Source: Flagellimonas sediminis
Lineage (GTDB): Bacteria > Bacteroidota > Bacteroidia > Flavobacteriales > Flavobacteriaceae
Direction: 5' to 3'
NCBI RefSeq assembly: GCF_010500845.1
Contig: NZ_JAAAMI010000009.1
Location: forward strand, 1 to 64,000
Length of the DNA: 64,000 bases
In this document: positions 43,200-52,316 of the stretch, piece by piece
Layout of the letters: the number at the start of each line of letters is the position of its first letter
How positions within the stretch are numbered: the first letter of the stretch is position 1
The notes under the pieces: generated by a model
Told to the model about the DNA's origin: nothing
Database searches by the model: none
The model's input: the letters and a program-made list of their open reading frames with translations, nothing else
Made by a program: the position numbers and the translations under genes

Positions 43200-44840
43200 T
43201 TAAATGGTCCTACCGGTATTGATCACATTAATTCCGTTAAATCTTGCCGTAGAGCTTCCGTGGGAAACTGCACTGACTTGGGAAGGTTGGCCCTTACCAT
43301 CGAAGAAGGAACCGAACAACCTGTAATCGTCCTTATCACAAATCTTCACACAGGAATTCCAGAACTCCTGAGTGTTGGATTGGTAGGCCACATCTTCCAA
43401 CATGCCCACAACTTCACCGTTTTTAATTTCGTAGAACATGGTTCCTCCAAACTGGAAGTTGTATCGTTGTTGGTCGATGGAATAAGATCCTCGTCCCAAA
43501 ATGTAAATTCCTTTTTCCACATCCTTGATCATGTCCTGTAGGGAATACTTTTCCTTACCGGGCTCCAAAGAAACATTGGGCATACGTTGGAACTGTACAT
43601 CTTCCCAGCTTTGTGCATAACAGCACCCGTGGGATTCGTTTTGGCCAATTACATGCACTTGGTCCCTAATGGCCTCGTAGTTCACAAGCACGCCATTTCG
43701 GATGAGGTCCCATTTTTTGGTCTTCACGCCTTCATCATCATAACCTACAGCTCCCAAAGAGCCAACCTGGGTTTTATCGGCTACGATGTTTACCACATCA
43801 CTTCCGTATTTGAAGTTTTTGGATTCCCATTTGTCTAAAGTGGCGAAACTGGTTCCTGCATAATTTGCCTCATATCCCAATACCCTATCCAACTCCAAAG
43901 GGTGTCCCACGGATTCATGTATGGTTAGGCCCAAGTGGTTAGGTTCCAAAATCAAATCATATTTACCCGCTTCCACGGACTTGGCGGTCAATTTTTCCTT
44001 GGCCTGTTTGGCCGCCATGGTGGCATCTTCCACAATATCGTAGCTATTGCGATATAGTTTGATACCTTGTGGACCGACCAATTTTTCGGACTCCAATCCA
44101 TCCATATACTCATAACCCATACCCATTGGGGCACTCATTGCTTGACGGGTCCTAAATTTCCCTGCTGCACGGTCAATGGCGGTTACGGTGAACGTTGGCC
44201 AAATACGATGTACGTCTTGGTCTATGTAGGAACCATCAGTCGAAGCAAAATACTTTTGTTCGTTTACCATGAAAAGGGCAGAGTTCACAAAGTTGGCACC
44301 ATTTTCAATGGCGGCTGCATTGGCACTCAACAATAGGTCTACCTTATCTGAAATAGGTACTTCCTTAAAATCTTTCTGAATGGGCGTTTTCCAAGAAACT
44401 TCCCCGTATGCTTCAACAGGAGCCAAAACTACAGGCTCTTTTTGAATTTTGGAGTTGGCCTTTGCAATGGCCACAGCTTGTTCGGTGGCCTTTTTGATAC
44501 CATCTTCGGTTACCGCATTGGTAGAAGCAAACCCCCAGGTTCCATTAGCAATCACACGGATTCCGATTCCGAACGATTCCGTGTTCACCACATTTTGGAC
44601 TTTGTCCTCCCGAGTGAATACATATTGGTTCAAGTACCTTCCGATCCTTGCATCGGCATAGGTGGCCCCCAAGGATTTGGCCGTGTTCAGGGCCACATCG
44701 GCCATTTTCTTTTTGAGTGCTACATCCATGCCGGGAGCGAGCAGGGCCTCTGCGGGAATGTTGTTCCCCAAAAGCAATGAAGGCATCATCAGTGCCCCCG
44801 TTCCCAAACCGGCATACTGTACAAAACTTCTTCTTTTCAT
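43200..44840 (-). CDS. tldD: TldD family metalloprotease subunit with Tat-like leader
   Basis: Zinc peptidase subunit. The catalytic HExxxH is visible in TIHESVGHPLELDRVLGYEANYAG, with downstream residues in GCCYAQSWEDVQFQRMPNVSLEPG. 546 residues, about 60 more than cytoplasmic TldD, the extra being an N-terminal leader (KRRSFVQYAGLGTGALMMPSLLLG) with twin arginines and hydrophobic core. It may therefore be exported. A strong palindrome lies 200 bases upstream (45037-45079). Confidence 0.9.
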   Translation of the reverse strand: MKRRSFVQYAGLGTGALMMPSLLLGNNIPAEALLAPGMDVALKKKMADVALNTAKSLGATYADARIGRYLNQYVFTREDKVQNVVNTESFGIGIRVIANGTWGFASTNAVTEDGIKKATEQAVAIAKANSKIQKEPVVLAPVEAYGEVSWKTPIQKDFKEVPISDKVDLLLSANAAAIENGANFVNSALFMVNEQKYFASTDGSYIDQDVHRIWPTFTVTAIDRAAGKFRTRQAMSAPMGMGYEYMDGLESEKLVGPQGIKLYRNSYDIVEDATMAAKQAKEKLTAKSVEAGKYDLILEPNHLGLTIHESVGHPLELDRVLGYEANYAGTSFATLDKWESKNFKYGSDVVNIVADKTQVGSLGAVGYDDEGVKTKKWDLIRNGVLVNYEAIRDQVHVIGQNESHGCCYAQSWEDVQFQRMPNVSLEPGKEKYSLQDMIKDVEKGIYILGRGSYSIDQQRYNFQFGGTMFYEIKNGEVVGMLEDVAYQSNTQEFWNSCVKICDKDDYRLFGSFFDGKGQPSQVSAVSHGSSTARFNGINVINTGRTI

Positions 44841-45183
44841 ATGTTTCGGTTATCTGATTTACTATTTTTTGATCGATGTAGCGGAAGATAGCATAGCTAC
44901 GTTCCACACTCCTTTTTCAAGAGGTCTCTAAAAATAAGTAGAGCCATGCTTGTTTTATGTTAATTTTAACCTAAAATCCCCCAACGACAGCCTAATATCC
45001 CTAAACGACTAGCTTGGTTTATTGACCAAACAAAATCAGGTGCCATTTTTTAACATTTCCCATTGTTAAAAAATACCTGTTTCATTCAATCTTGATGGCA
45101 CAATGAGTTTGATCATTTTATTTGTTATGATTTTATGTAATTTGTTACGGAATCATTACTTTTTTTGAACATATCCTTAAAGC
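44841..45183. other. Divergent intergenic region
   Basis: 343 bases between the tldD and racemase starts. AT-rich; contains the extended inverted repeat at 45037-45079 and shorter repeats (TTGG...CCAA at about 45013-45028). No ORF or RNA gene supported. Confidence 0.6.
45037..45079. promoter_or_regulatory. Extended inverted repeat in tldD/racemase divergent promoter
   Basis: TTTTTTAACA (45046-45055) and TGTTAAAAAA (45064-45073) are perfect inverted repeats with an 8-base spacer, framed by CAGGT (45037-45041) and ACCTG (45075-45079). As it lies between two divergent starts it cannot serve as an ordinary 3' terminator, so I read it as an operator or structured leader. Confidence 0.5.
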
Positions 45184-45873
45184 ATGAAAACATTGGGAAT
45201 GATAGGGGGCACTTCCTGGCACTCCACCATTGAATATTATAAATTGATCAATCAAATGGCGTCCCAAATTATTGGCGAACAGGCCAACCCGCCTTTGATC
45301 ATCCATAGCATCAACATAGAACTGATGCGGGAACAGGACCGGGAAAAAATCAATGCTAAATATTTGGAAACATCCCTGAAACTACAAAATGCAGGTGCTG
45401 AGGCGATTGTAATCTGTGCCAACACGCCCCATATGGCCTATGACTTTGTGCAACCCAAGATCAAAATCCCCATTCTGCACATTGCCGATGCCACTGGAAG
45501 GGAAGTCCAGCGTTTAGGATTGAAGAAATTGGGGTTGTTGGGAAATAAGCCCACCATTACCGGAGATTTTATTTCAAAAGTGCTGAAGAAAAATTATGGG
45601 ATTGAAACGATCATTCCAGAAGAAGAGGCCATTCCACAAGCGCACCACTATGTTTCCAAAGAATTGACCCTAGGTGTTTTTTCAAAAGAGGCCAAGGCCT
45701 TCTTTTTGGAACAGATACAATTGTTAAGAAAAAAAGGCGCTGAAGGTATTATTTTAGGTTGCACTGAGCTGCCTCTCTTAATCAAACCTGACGATATTGG
45801 TATTCCAACATTGGCCACCACCGACCTTCATGCCCAAATGGCCGTGGATTTTATCTTTCAAAATCATCAATGA
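45184..45873 (+). CDS. Aspartate/glutamate racemase family protein
   Basis: Cofactor-independent racemase of 229 residues. Two catalytic cysteines are visible in VICANTPHM and [10 protein letters not shown]-terminal [18 protein letters not shown] is typical of YgeA/RacX-like aspartate racemases. Cytoplasmic; supplies or removes D-amino acids. Divergent from tldD; its 3' end overlaps the convergent alcohol dehydrogenase gene by 23 bases. Confidence 0.92.
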   Translation: MKTLGMIGGTSWHSTIEYYKLINQMASQIIGEQANPPLIIHSINIELMREQDREKINAKYLETSLKLQNAGAEAIVICANTPHMAYDFVQPKIKIPILHIADATGREVQRLGLKKLGLLGNKPTITGDFISKVLKKNYGIETIIPEEEAIPQAHHYVSKELTLGVFSKEAKAFFLEQIQLLRKKGAEGIILGCTELPLLIKPDDIGIPTLATTDLHAQMAVDFIFQNHQ

Positions 45874-46897
45874 CCAATATCCCCTTATTGGAAAACTTGT
45901 CCATATTAGGCAATTCTATAGTGATATCCTCCAAAGAAATGGTCCGTTCCACCAATTTTTCAGGTTGGAGTTTGCCCTCTTTGATCATTTCCAGCATGGC
46001 CGAATAACGAAAGGCCTGCATACCATGACTGCCCAAAATTTCCAGTTCATTGGCCAAAACTTTGTCCATAGGCACCTTTGGATGTTGATGGTCGCCCGTC
46101 ATCAAACCTACCTGAATATGTTTTCCTCGCTTTCTTAGGTTGGCCACAGAATTGAAACAGGTCACTTGGCTTCCCAAGGCGTCCAAGGAAACATGTGCAC
46201 CACCATGGGTGAGTCCTCTCACTTCCTCCACTACATTGCTTGATTTGGATGCATTGACCGTTTTGGTTGCCCCTAATTCCGAGGCCAATTTCAAGGTTTC
46301 ATCATGAATGTCGATGGCAATGACCTGTGCACCCAAGGCATTGGCGATCATAATGGCGGAAAGGCCCACGCCCCCGCACCCATGGACGGCCACAAACTGA
46401 CCTCCCTGTACCTTGCCTTGATCTACAACGGCCCTGAAAGAAGTAACAAACCTACAGCCCAATATAGCAGCAGTGATATCCATTATTTCTTCCGGTAGTT
46501 TTACCAAATTAATATCCGCGTGGTCCAATGTCACATATTCTGCAAAGGATCCCCAATGGGTAAATCCCGGTTGGGTTTGATTATCGCAAACCTGGTGGTT
46601 TCCTGAATGACATTGGGGGCAGGTGCCGCATCCGCATACAAAAGGAACGGTAACCCTATCCCCTACTTTAAAATTTTTGACGTCCTTTCCGACTTCGACA
46701 ATGATTCCAGCCAATTCATGACCGGGCACATGGGGCAGCTCTATATCGGTATCGTGACCCATCCACCCATGCCAATCACTACGGCAAAGACCTGTGGCTG
46801 TCACTTTTACGACCACCCCATGATGTTTTGGTGTGGGATCTACAACATTTTGTAAGGTAAGGGGGCCTTGGAATCTTTCGTAAACAATGGCTCGCAT
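45851..46897 (-). CDS. Zinc-dependent alcohol dehydrogenase
   Basis: 348-residue medium-chain dehydrogenase. Catalytic zinc in [11 protein letters not shown] and [13 protein letters not shown]; structural zinc Cys cluster [20 protein letters not shown]-binding [14 protein letters not shown]. Probably reduces aldehydes to alcohols during fermentation or detoxifies them. An exact FNR-like box (46940-46951) lies 42 bases before the start, fitting low-oxygen induction. Convergent overlap of 23 bases with the racemase gene. Confidence 0.93.
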   Translation of the reverse strand: MRAIVYERFQGPLTLQNVVDPTPKHHGVVVKVTATGLCRSDWHGWMGHDTDIELPHVPGHELAGIIVEVGKDVKNFKVGDRVTVPFVCGCGTCPQCHSGNHQVCDNQTQPGFTHWGSFAEYVTLDHADINLVKLPEEIMDITAAILGCRFVTSFRAVVDQGKVQGGQFVAVHGCGGVGLSAIMIANALGAQVIAIDIHDETLKLASELGATKTVNASKSSNVVEEVRGLTHGGAHVSLDALGSQVTCFNSVANLRKRGKHIQVGLMTGDHQHPKVPMDKVLANELEILGSHGMQAFRYSAMLEMIKEGKLQPEKLVERTISLEDITIELPNMDKFSNKGILVIDDFER

Positions 46898-46939
46898 GAA
46901 ACTTAGGTTGGTTTGCCAACAAAGGTAAAATGAAAACAG

Positions 46940-46951
46940 TGATTTAAATCA
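46940..46951 (-). promoter_or_regulatory. FNR-like box upstream of alcohol dehydrogenase
   Basis: TGATTTAAATCA is a perfect 12-bp palindrome identical to the core at 50961-50972, 42 bases before the ADH start and 105 bases before the divergent cls start. Confidence 0.6.
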
Positions 46952-47056
46952 TGAAATTGGACAATGGCATCCTTATCTTACCCATGGCATGAAAACGATC
47001 AGCTTTTTTGAACCGAAAGCGCGTTATCTTTAACATAAATAGAAAGTTATATTCCC

Positions 47057-48463
47057 ATGCTCTTACCCATCGCCATAGGAGTTTACATTTTGATCGCCCT
47101 GATCTTGGTTGTAAGTTTGCTTTTGAACGGGGTAAGACCCAGCAAGACCTTGGCATGGCTATTGGCCATTTTCACCATTCCCGTTGGAGGTGTATTGCTT
47201 TATCTTTTGTTTGGAAGAAATAGAAGAAAAAGTAAAATGTTCTCATTGAAAAATTCCGTTACGCATCTTAAGGACATTCCTTATGTTCATTGTGAACCCC
47301 CACTGTCTAACAACAAGCGAAAAATAACCCACCTCATACATAAGACTGTTAACTGTCCGGTTACGTGTGACAATGAACTGAGCTTGTTGCAAGATGGTAA
47401 AATCACTTTTGAAAGTATTTTTGATGCCTTGGAAAGTGCCCAGGAGCACATCCATCTGCAGTATTACATTTATGAGGATGGTCTGTTGGCGGAAAAGCTT
47501 CTGGATATCTTCCAAAGAAAAATTGCCGAAAATGTTACAATAAGACTATTATATGATGGCATCGGAAGTTATTCCCTGAGTAAAAAATACCTAAAAAAAT
47601 TAAAGGCCATAGGGGTGGAAACTGCACAGTTTCTTCCTTTTAGGTTTGGACGGTTCCTTACCGCCCTCAATTACCGCAACCACCGCAAGATCATTGTTGT
47701 GGACAATAAAGTAGGATTTACTGGTGGGATCAACATATCCGACAAGTATCTTAAAGGTGACCCCTCCTTAGGAAAATGGCATGATACGCATTTGAAAATT
47801 GAAGGGGAAGCCGTTGATTACCTAAACCGGATTTTCATCACGGATTGGTATCTGGCAAGCGGAATCCATGTAGACATGAACCCTTTTAAAATTGCGCGAC
47901 CCACTACCTCCCAAGTTTCACTTCAGATTGTACCCAGTGGCCCGGATGATGATTTTGATGTGATGGAGCAAGTGTATTTTTCCATCATCAACAGTGCAGA
48001 GAAATACCTGTACATCGTAAACCCGTACATCATCCCCAACCATGCCATACTGCAAGGATTGATGACCGCTGCGCTTAGCGGCGTGGATGTTCGATTGTTG
48101 ATGTCGGCCACTACCGATATCAAACTGGTGGACTGGTGCGTCAGGGCCTATTACGAGTCGTACCTAAAGGCAGGGATCAAAGTGTATCTGTTCTCCGATG
48201 GTTTTTTACACAGCAAGGTAATGCTCTGCGATGACGAGATTGCAAGTATCGGAACCGCTAACCTTGACAACAGGAGCCTGCAACAGAATTATGAGGCCCA
48301 AGCCTTTGTTTATGATACCGTACTTTGCCAACATATGAAGAGGGAGTTTTTGGAGGACTGTGCCAAATCCGAATTATTGAATGATTACTTCAAATACAGC
48401 CAACGTCCCTGGTTGAACAAATTGATTGAGGGATTTGCCAAACTGTTGAGTCCGCTTTTATAG
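47057..48463 (+). CDS. cls: Cardiolipin synthase
   Basis: Joins two phosphatidylglycerols (or PG and another donor) into cardiolipin at the inner membrane. 468 residues: two N-terminal membrane helices (about 4-24 and 33-53) and two phospholipase D HKD motifs, HRKIIVVDNKVGFTGG and HSKVMLCDDEIASIGTANLDNRS. Typical length. A TATCTTTA element about 30 bases upstream resembles the -7 promoter. The 3' end overlaps the convergent ldhA by six bases. Confidence 0.95.
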   Translation: MLLPIAIGVYILIALILVVSLLLNGVRPSKTLAWLLAIFTIPVGGVLLYLLFGRNRRKSKMFSLKNSVTHLKDIPYVHCEPPLSNNKRKITHLIHKTVNCPVTCDNELSLLQDGKITFESIFDALESAQEHIHLQYYIYEDGLLAEKLLDIFQRKIAENVTIRLLYDGIGSYSLSKKYLKKLKAIGVETAQFLPFRFGRFLTALNYRNHRKIIVVDNKVGFTGGINISDKYLKGDPSLGKWHDTHLKIEGEAVDYLNRIFITDWYLASGIHVDMNPFKIARPTTSQVSLQIVPSGPDDDFDVMEQVYFSIINSAEKYLYIVNPYIIPNHAILQGLMTAALSGVDVRLLMSATTDIKLVDWCVRAYYESYLKAGIKVYLFSDGFLHSKVMLCDDEIASIGTANLDNRSLQQNYEAQAFVYDTVLCQHMKREFLEDCAKSELLNDYFKYSQRPWLNKLIEGFAKLLSPLL

Positions 48464-49465
48464 CGCAAAGGTCTGGTACCCCAACTCATTTTTACAGGTC
48501 CTCCCCTCTTCCCAACAATCCAAATTGTACAGGGTTGTGGCCGCAATACGCTGCAAGGCTTCCTTGGTAGCAAAGGCTTGGTGAGGTGTAATCAACACAT
48601 TGGGCATGGCAATGAGGTCTTTCAGTTTTTGGTCCTCAATGCCCTTTTGGCTAAGATCTTTAAAAAAGATGCCCCGTTCTCCCTCATACACATCCGTGGC
48701 ATATCCCCCTAGAATTCCTTTTTTTAGGGCATCAATCAAATCTTCTGTTTTTATGATCCCGCCACGGGCCGTGTTGACCAAAAATGAGCCCTTTTTCATC
48801 GAATTGAAATGGGAAGCATTGATGGAATGATGGGTTTCATGGGACAGTGGCACATTGATACTAACAATATCGGCCCTTTTGAACATTTCTTCCAAAGGAA
48901 GGTATTCCAGGTCGTAATGGTTTTCCAGATATTGGTTTTGGTGAATATCGGTAGCAATCACCTTGCATCCGAAGGCATGAAAGATGTTTACCAATATGGA
49001 ACCAATCTTACCTGTTCCATATATGCCCACCGTCTTTCCGTTCAGGTCTGACCCGATCAAATTGTCCAATGAAAAGTTATATTGGCTCACCTGCTGATGG
49101 GCCAATACCAATTTCCGGTTGAGGGCCAAAAGAAGGCCAATGGCATGTTCCGCAATGGCATGAGGCGAATATTCAGGGGCATAGGCCACCTTTAAACCAA
49201 TCCTCATAGCGGATTTAATGCTCACATTGTTGTAACCCGTGGCCCGAAGGGTAATATACTTTACCCCAAGTTCCTTTAGGATTTCGAGGACGACCAACGA
49301 AGCATCGTCATTTGAAAAAATGGAGATGGCATCGTAACCGGCGGCCATTACCGCTGTGGTGGCATCCAAAGCTTCGGGTACAAATTTGATCTTGTGCCTC
49401 TCCCCATTGGCCCTCTTGAGGTTATCCACCTCAAAATCCTTGGCGCTGTAAACCAAAACTTTCAT
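48458..49465 (-). CDS. ldhA: D-lactate dehydrogenase (2-hydroxyacid family)
   Basis: Reduces pyruvate to D-lactate, re-oxidising NADH when respiration is limited. 335 residues: NAD loop GIYGTGKIGSILVNIFHAFGCKVIATD, substrate Arg region LRATGYNNV, VNTARGGIIKTEDLIDAL, catalytic His in LITPHQAFAT, and the LdhA-type YDLEYLPLEEMFKRADIV. Last of a minus-strand group (50899 to 48458) that includes Hsp20 and is headed by the 20-bp palindrome, so likely co-induced under low oxygen. Confidence 0.93.
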   Translation of the reverse strand: MKVLVYSAKDFEVDNLKRANGERHKIKFVPEALDATTAVMAAGYDAISIFSNDDASLVVLEILKELGVKYITLRATGYNNVSIKSAMRIGLKVAYAPEYSPHAIAEHAIGLLLALNRKLVLAHQQVSQYNFSLDNLIGSDLNGKTVGIYGTGKIGSILVNIFHAFGCKVIATDIHQNQYLENHYDLEYLPLEEMFKRADIVSINVPLSHETHHSINASHFNSMKKGSFLVNTARGGIIKTEDLIDALKKGILGGYATDVYEGERGIFFKDLSQKGIEDQKLKDLIAMPNVLITPHQAFATKEALQRIAATTLYNLDCWEEGRTCKNELGYQTFAL

Positions 49466-49487
49466 TGTTTTTGTGTTTGTATCAACC

Positions 49488-49952
49488 TTAATTCAACAGC
49501 CTTTTTTGCTTTTTCCTTTTGATCACCTGCGAAACAATATCGAACATCCTATTCTTGGCCTCGCGATATTTTACAAAATAGCGTTCCATTTCTTTTTCGA
49601 GGTCGGCATGGGTGTCCAAGTAGGCATTCTCCATCCTCGCTTGGTTTACATCATCGACCATGATCTGAAGTTGGTTTTCATGCAACTGTACTTTTTTAAA
49701 AAGATCTATCAACTCTTTTTCAGACTTGTTCAAAACTTCCACAACGGGCTGTACGGTATTGAACATGTCAGAATCGATAATATCCAAGGTATAATCCTTG
49801 ATCATGCTGTTCAGGAATTTTTGCTCGTCCATTGCGAATTTTAATTCGGAGGACCATTTTTTGGACGCATCGTGTAATTCCTCAGCTGTCAACCATTCCC
49901 TAAAGGTCCCTTTTTGGATTTTTGCTTTCATTGTTTTTAGTTTTGGCGGCAA
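49488..49952 (-). CDS. Hypothetical coiled-coil protein, paralogue of 50495-50899 product
   Basis: A 154-residue helical protein. Weak similarity by eye to the 134-residue protein two genes upstream: both have a W-S-S-x-L/L-F-x-D-E segment early, a hydrophobic middle with long helices, and end in V-x-x-Y/D-x-x-S-x-V/I-L/I-KRKK. Probably the same small family associated with stress operons. Follows hsp20 and precedes ldhA in one transcript. Function unknown. Confidence 0.75.
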   Translation of the reverse strand: MPPKLKTMKAKIQKGTFREWLTAEELHDASKKWSSELKFAMDEQKFLNSMIKDYTLDIIDSDMFNTVQPVVEVLNKSEKELIDLFKKVQLHENQLQIMVDDVNQARMENAYLDTHADLEKEMERYFVKYREAKNRMFDIVSQVIKRKKQKRLLN

Positions 49953-49985
49953 ATGGATTTTCCTCCATTTGCCGCAAATTCTTAC

Positions 49986-50426
49986 TTAAACCACTTCGAT
50001 CACTTTTTTGGGTTGTTCCTTGGCTTCTTCCATTTTAAGAAGATGCAATTTTAAAATCCCATTTTTGTAAGTGGCTTTCACTTCTTTTTTTGGATCTACG
50101 GAATGGGGCAATTGCATGGTTCGGGTAAACGAATTGTAATTGAACTCCCTTCGGGTGTAGTCTTCATCCTTTTCGGTTTCTTCTTTGCTTTTTTGAGCAG
50201 AAACTTCCAAAAGGTCATCTTTCATGGTAATGTTGAAATCCTTTTTGTCAAACCCTGGGGCGGCAATCTCAATTTCAAAATCATCATTGTGCTCCTTCAC
50301 GTTCATTGATGGCATGGATTTTTCCAAATTGAAAAAATCATCATCAATAAAAGTGTCTCGATTAAAAAAATCGATCAAGCTTTCATTCCATGGAAATCGC
50401 TTTCCGTTTAATTTAACCAGTGACAT
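49986..50426 (-). CDS. Small heat shock protein, Hsp20/alpha-crystallin family
   Basis: ATP-independent holdase that binds unfolding proteins. 146 residues with the alpha-crystallin domain (FEIEIAAPGFDKKDFNITMKDDLLEVSAQK; RREFNYNSFTRTMQLPHSVD) ending in the conserved ATYKNGILKLHLLK and a C-terminal KVIEVV. In the operon between the two small coiled-coil proteins, with ldhA downstream; probably controlled by the palindrome at 50957-50976. Confidence 0.96.
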   Translation of the reverse strand: MSLVKLNGKRFPWNESLIDFFNRDTFIDDDFFNLEKSMPSMNVKEHNDDFEIEIAAPGFDKKDFNITMKDDLLEVSAQKSKEETEKDEDYTRREFNYNSFTRTMQLPHSVDPKKEVKATYKNGILKLHLLKMEEAKEQPKKVIEVV

Positions 50427-50494
50427 AATTAAAATTTTTAGAATAATGAATCTTTGTTATACCATATCCAATGCGCCGGCATTGGTACCATATC

Positions 50495-50899
50495 TCAATC
50501 CTGCGGTTTTTTTCGCTTTAGAATCGATCCCGCATAGCTGTACACCTTGTTCTTCAAATTGAGATAGCTCTCGATATAAGCCGTCATGGCATCCTTGAAC
50601 GCTTGGTGTTTCTGATAATAGTGGGCATCACAGTCATCTGTGGTGCATTCAACCAGTCCGCCTAAATGCTTTTCATGATCGAGAATCGCCTTTTTCAATC
50701 GGTTCTTTTCCTTTTTGGAAAGGGCAAATTCCCGCTTAAAATCTTCCAGCCTCTCAAAAAGATTAGGTGTCCTTGGCTCAAATACATAGGAGTTCAACAA
50801 CCGTTGTATGAAGAGCATTTCGTCATCAATAAACTGTAGGTAGGAGCTCCAGATTTGGAGTTCCTTATGCAAATCCCCTATTTTTCCCAATGTGACCAT
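50495..50899 (-). CDS. Hypothetical coiled-coil protein, first gene of the hsp20 operon
   Basis: A 134-residue highly helical protein (LQIWSSYLQFIDDEMLFIQRLL; LKKAILDHEKHLGG) with two Cys in VECTTDDCDAHY, ending KVYSYAGSILKRKK. Shares its general layout with the product of 49488-49952. Starts 61 bases downstream of the strongest FNR-like palindrome in the window. Not assigned to a named family; likely stress-induced. Confidence 0.75.
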   Translation of the reverse strand: MVTLGKIGDLHKELQIWSSYLQFIDDEMLFIQRLLNSYVFEPRTPNLFERLEDFKREFALSKKEKNRLKKAILDHEKHLGGLVECTTDDCDAHYYQKHQAFKDAMTAYIESYLNLKNKVYSYAGSILKRKKPQD

Positions 50900-50956
50900 G
50901 ACCCAAGGTTTTTAGTTCCAAGGCATTCATCAAGGTAAGGTTTGGTCGGTTTTTTT

Positions 50957-50976
50957 CAAATGATTTAAATCATTTG
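50957..50976 (-). promoter_or_regulatory. 20-bp perfect palindrome, FNR-like box of hsp20/ldhA operon
   Basis: CAAATGATTTAAATCATTTG reads identically on both strands; its core TGATTTAAATCA equals the box before the alcohol dehydrogenase gene. The core ends 61 bases before the start at 50899. Also 5-17 bases beyond the stop of the 50981-51394 gene. Confidence 0.65.
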
Positions 50977-50980
50977 GTGG

Positions 50981-51394
50981 TTATCGATCATTCAAACCAA
51001 AGGTTTGTTTTACAAGTGCCGTGAATTGATTCTGGGTCATACTGTCCGCCTTTTCAGTGGCAATTATCTTTTGGGCCAAAGCGGGGTAATGTTCTTCCAG
51101 TTCACCCACGAACTTTTCTGGGGCTTCGGCCGGTCCAAAAATGGCCAATTCATCCACATCTTGCAGTTCCAAAGTTATGTTTTCAAAATACCTTTTTAGT
51201 TGATGTTTTTCCCGCTCCAGGTATTTGCTGTCCTGCACCACATCTTGTGGCCCCCAGTTGGCCTTGGAACGTGATCCGCCTTTGGGATTGAAAAATTCCA
51301 ATTCGGACTCTACATTGAAAACACTTTCCCCATCCTCTTCCAAGACCACACCGAGGGCCTCTTTTTTATCCAACCAAATTCCAACTTTTTTCAT
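50981..51394 (-). CDS. Hypothetical protein, possible baeRF (eRF1-like) family
   Basis: A 137-residue protein: VGIWLDKKEALGVVLEEDGESVFNVESELEFFNPKGGSRSK, a helix with REKHQLKRYFENI, VDELAIFGPAEAPEKFVGELEEHYP. The pattern of an N-terminal WLDKKEA strand followed by a long helix and an LAIFGP strand recalls eRF1 domain 2-like (baeRF) proteins seen beside universal stress genes. I assign this tentatively. Thirteen bases after the USP gene upstream; same transcript. Confidence 0.6.
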   Translation of the reverse strand: MKKVGIWLDKKEALGVVLEEDGESVFNVESELEFFNPKGGSRSKANWGPQDVVQDSKYLEREKHQLKRYFENITLELQDVDELAIFGPAEAPEKFVGELEEHYPALAQKIIATEKADSMTQNQFTALVKQTFGLNDR

Positions 51395-51406
51395 CTTTTA
51401 CATTTT

Positions 51407-52258
51407 TCAGTTATCATTGAGTTCCAAAATGGGCACTTCAGGATCATAGCCTATTTCCTTTACCAAGGGGTTGGACAGAATGCTTCCAAAGAACAGATGC
51501 TTCCTGTTCATAAAAACGATCATATCGCAATGTTTGCTTTCCACAAACAGATGGATTCCCTTGCTCACCTTCACGGAGGACAAAAAATGGGTTTCATATT
51601 CGGTTCCTTCCAAAATATCGAGCAATAATTTTTTGTTTTCCTCTTCCATCCTATTCAGTTTACCATCCTTATCCCGATCTATGTGCAATACATTGATCTT
51701 GGCACCATGCAATTTGGCTATTTCGATGAGGTATTCGATTTCCCGTTTTTTAAAATGCGTTTTGTAATCGGTCGGGAAGACAATTTCCCTTGGAGGTTCT
51801 ACGGAATAATCGCTTGGAACGGCAATTACAGGACATTCCTTGATGCGTTCCATCACTGATACGGTATTGGTCCCAAAAACCCTAGCCTTGGCATCCGTAA
51901 CCCCTTTGGTACCCATAATGATGATGTCGATGTCTTTCTTTTCGATTACATTACGTATGGCCTCGGTAAGACTGTTGAAGGTAACAATGGTATGCAGGGT
52001 ATGCTTTTCATTATCAGGATGCAGATCAAGGAGTTCCATTAAACGGGCCATGCCGTCTTCTGCCTCTTTTTTTGCAGCCTCATATAAAGGTTCACCAATC
52101 TCGGGCACTCTCATGCTGTCTAAATTATAGCCAGAAACATGGAATGCGTTCAAAAGGTAAAAATCGCACTTAACGTCTTTGTACAACTCAAAGGCATATC
52201 TAATGGCGTTCAGGGCATTTTTTGAATAATCCGTGGGTAACAATGCGCGCTTGTCCAT
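51407..52258 (-). CDS. Universal stress protein, tandem domain (USP-A)
   Basis: Two fused USP domains, about 283 residues from ATG 52258 (MDKRALLPTDYSKN aligns with the starts of its paralogues; longer starts at 52276 or 52303 are possible). First domain has the ATP loop IMGTKGVTDAKARVFGTNTVSV followed by CPVIAVP. Second domain VFMNRKHLFFGSILSNPL lacks an intact loop. Role: survival under nutrient or oxygen stress, with ATP binding. Fourth gene of a likely operon starting at 53984. Confidence 0.9.
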   Translation of the reverse strand: MDKRALLPTDYSKNALNAIRYAFELYKDVKCDFYLLNAFHVSGYNLDSMRVPEIGEPLYEAAKKEAEDGMARLMELLDLHPDNEKHTLHTIVTFNSLTEAIRNVIEKKDIDIIIMGTKGVTDAKARVFGTNTVSVMERIKECPVIAVPSDYSVEPPREIVFPTDYKTHFKKREIEYLIEIAKLHGAKINVLHIDRDKDGKLNRMEEENKKLLLDILEGTEYETHFLSSVKVSKGIHLFVESKHCDMIVFMNRKHLFFGSILSNPLVKEIGYDPEVPILELNDN

Positions 52259-52316
52259 GGCTTTTATGTTTTTCATTAAAGCTACACCCAACTTTGAAAA
52301 CACACCATGACCTGCA

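Noticed and set aside
45037..45079. Inverted repeat read as a terminator
   Set aside because: It lies between two divergent starts, so no gene ends there; operator or leader is more sensible.
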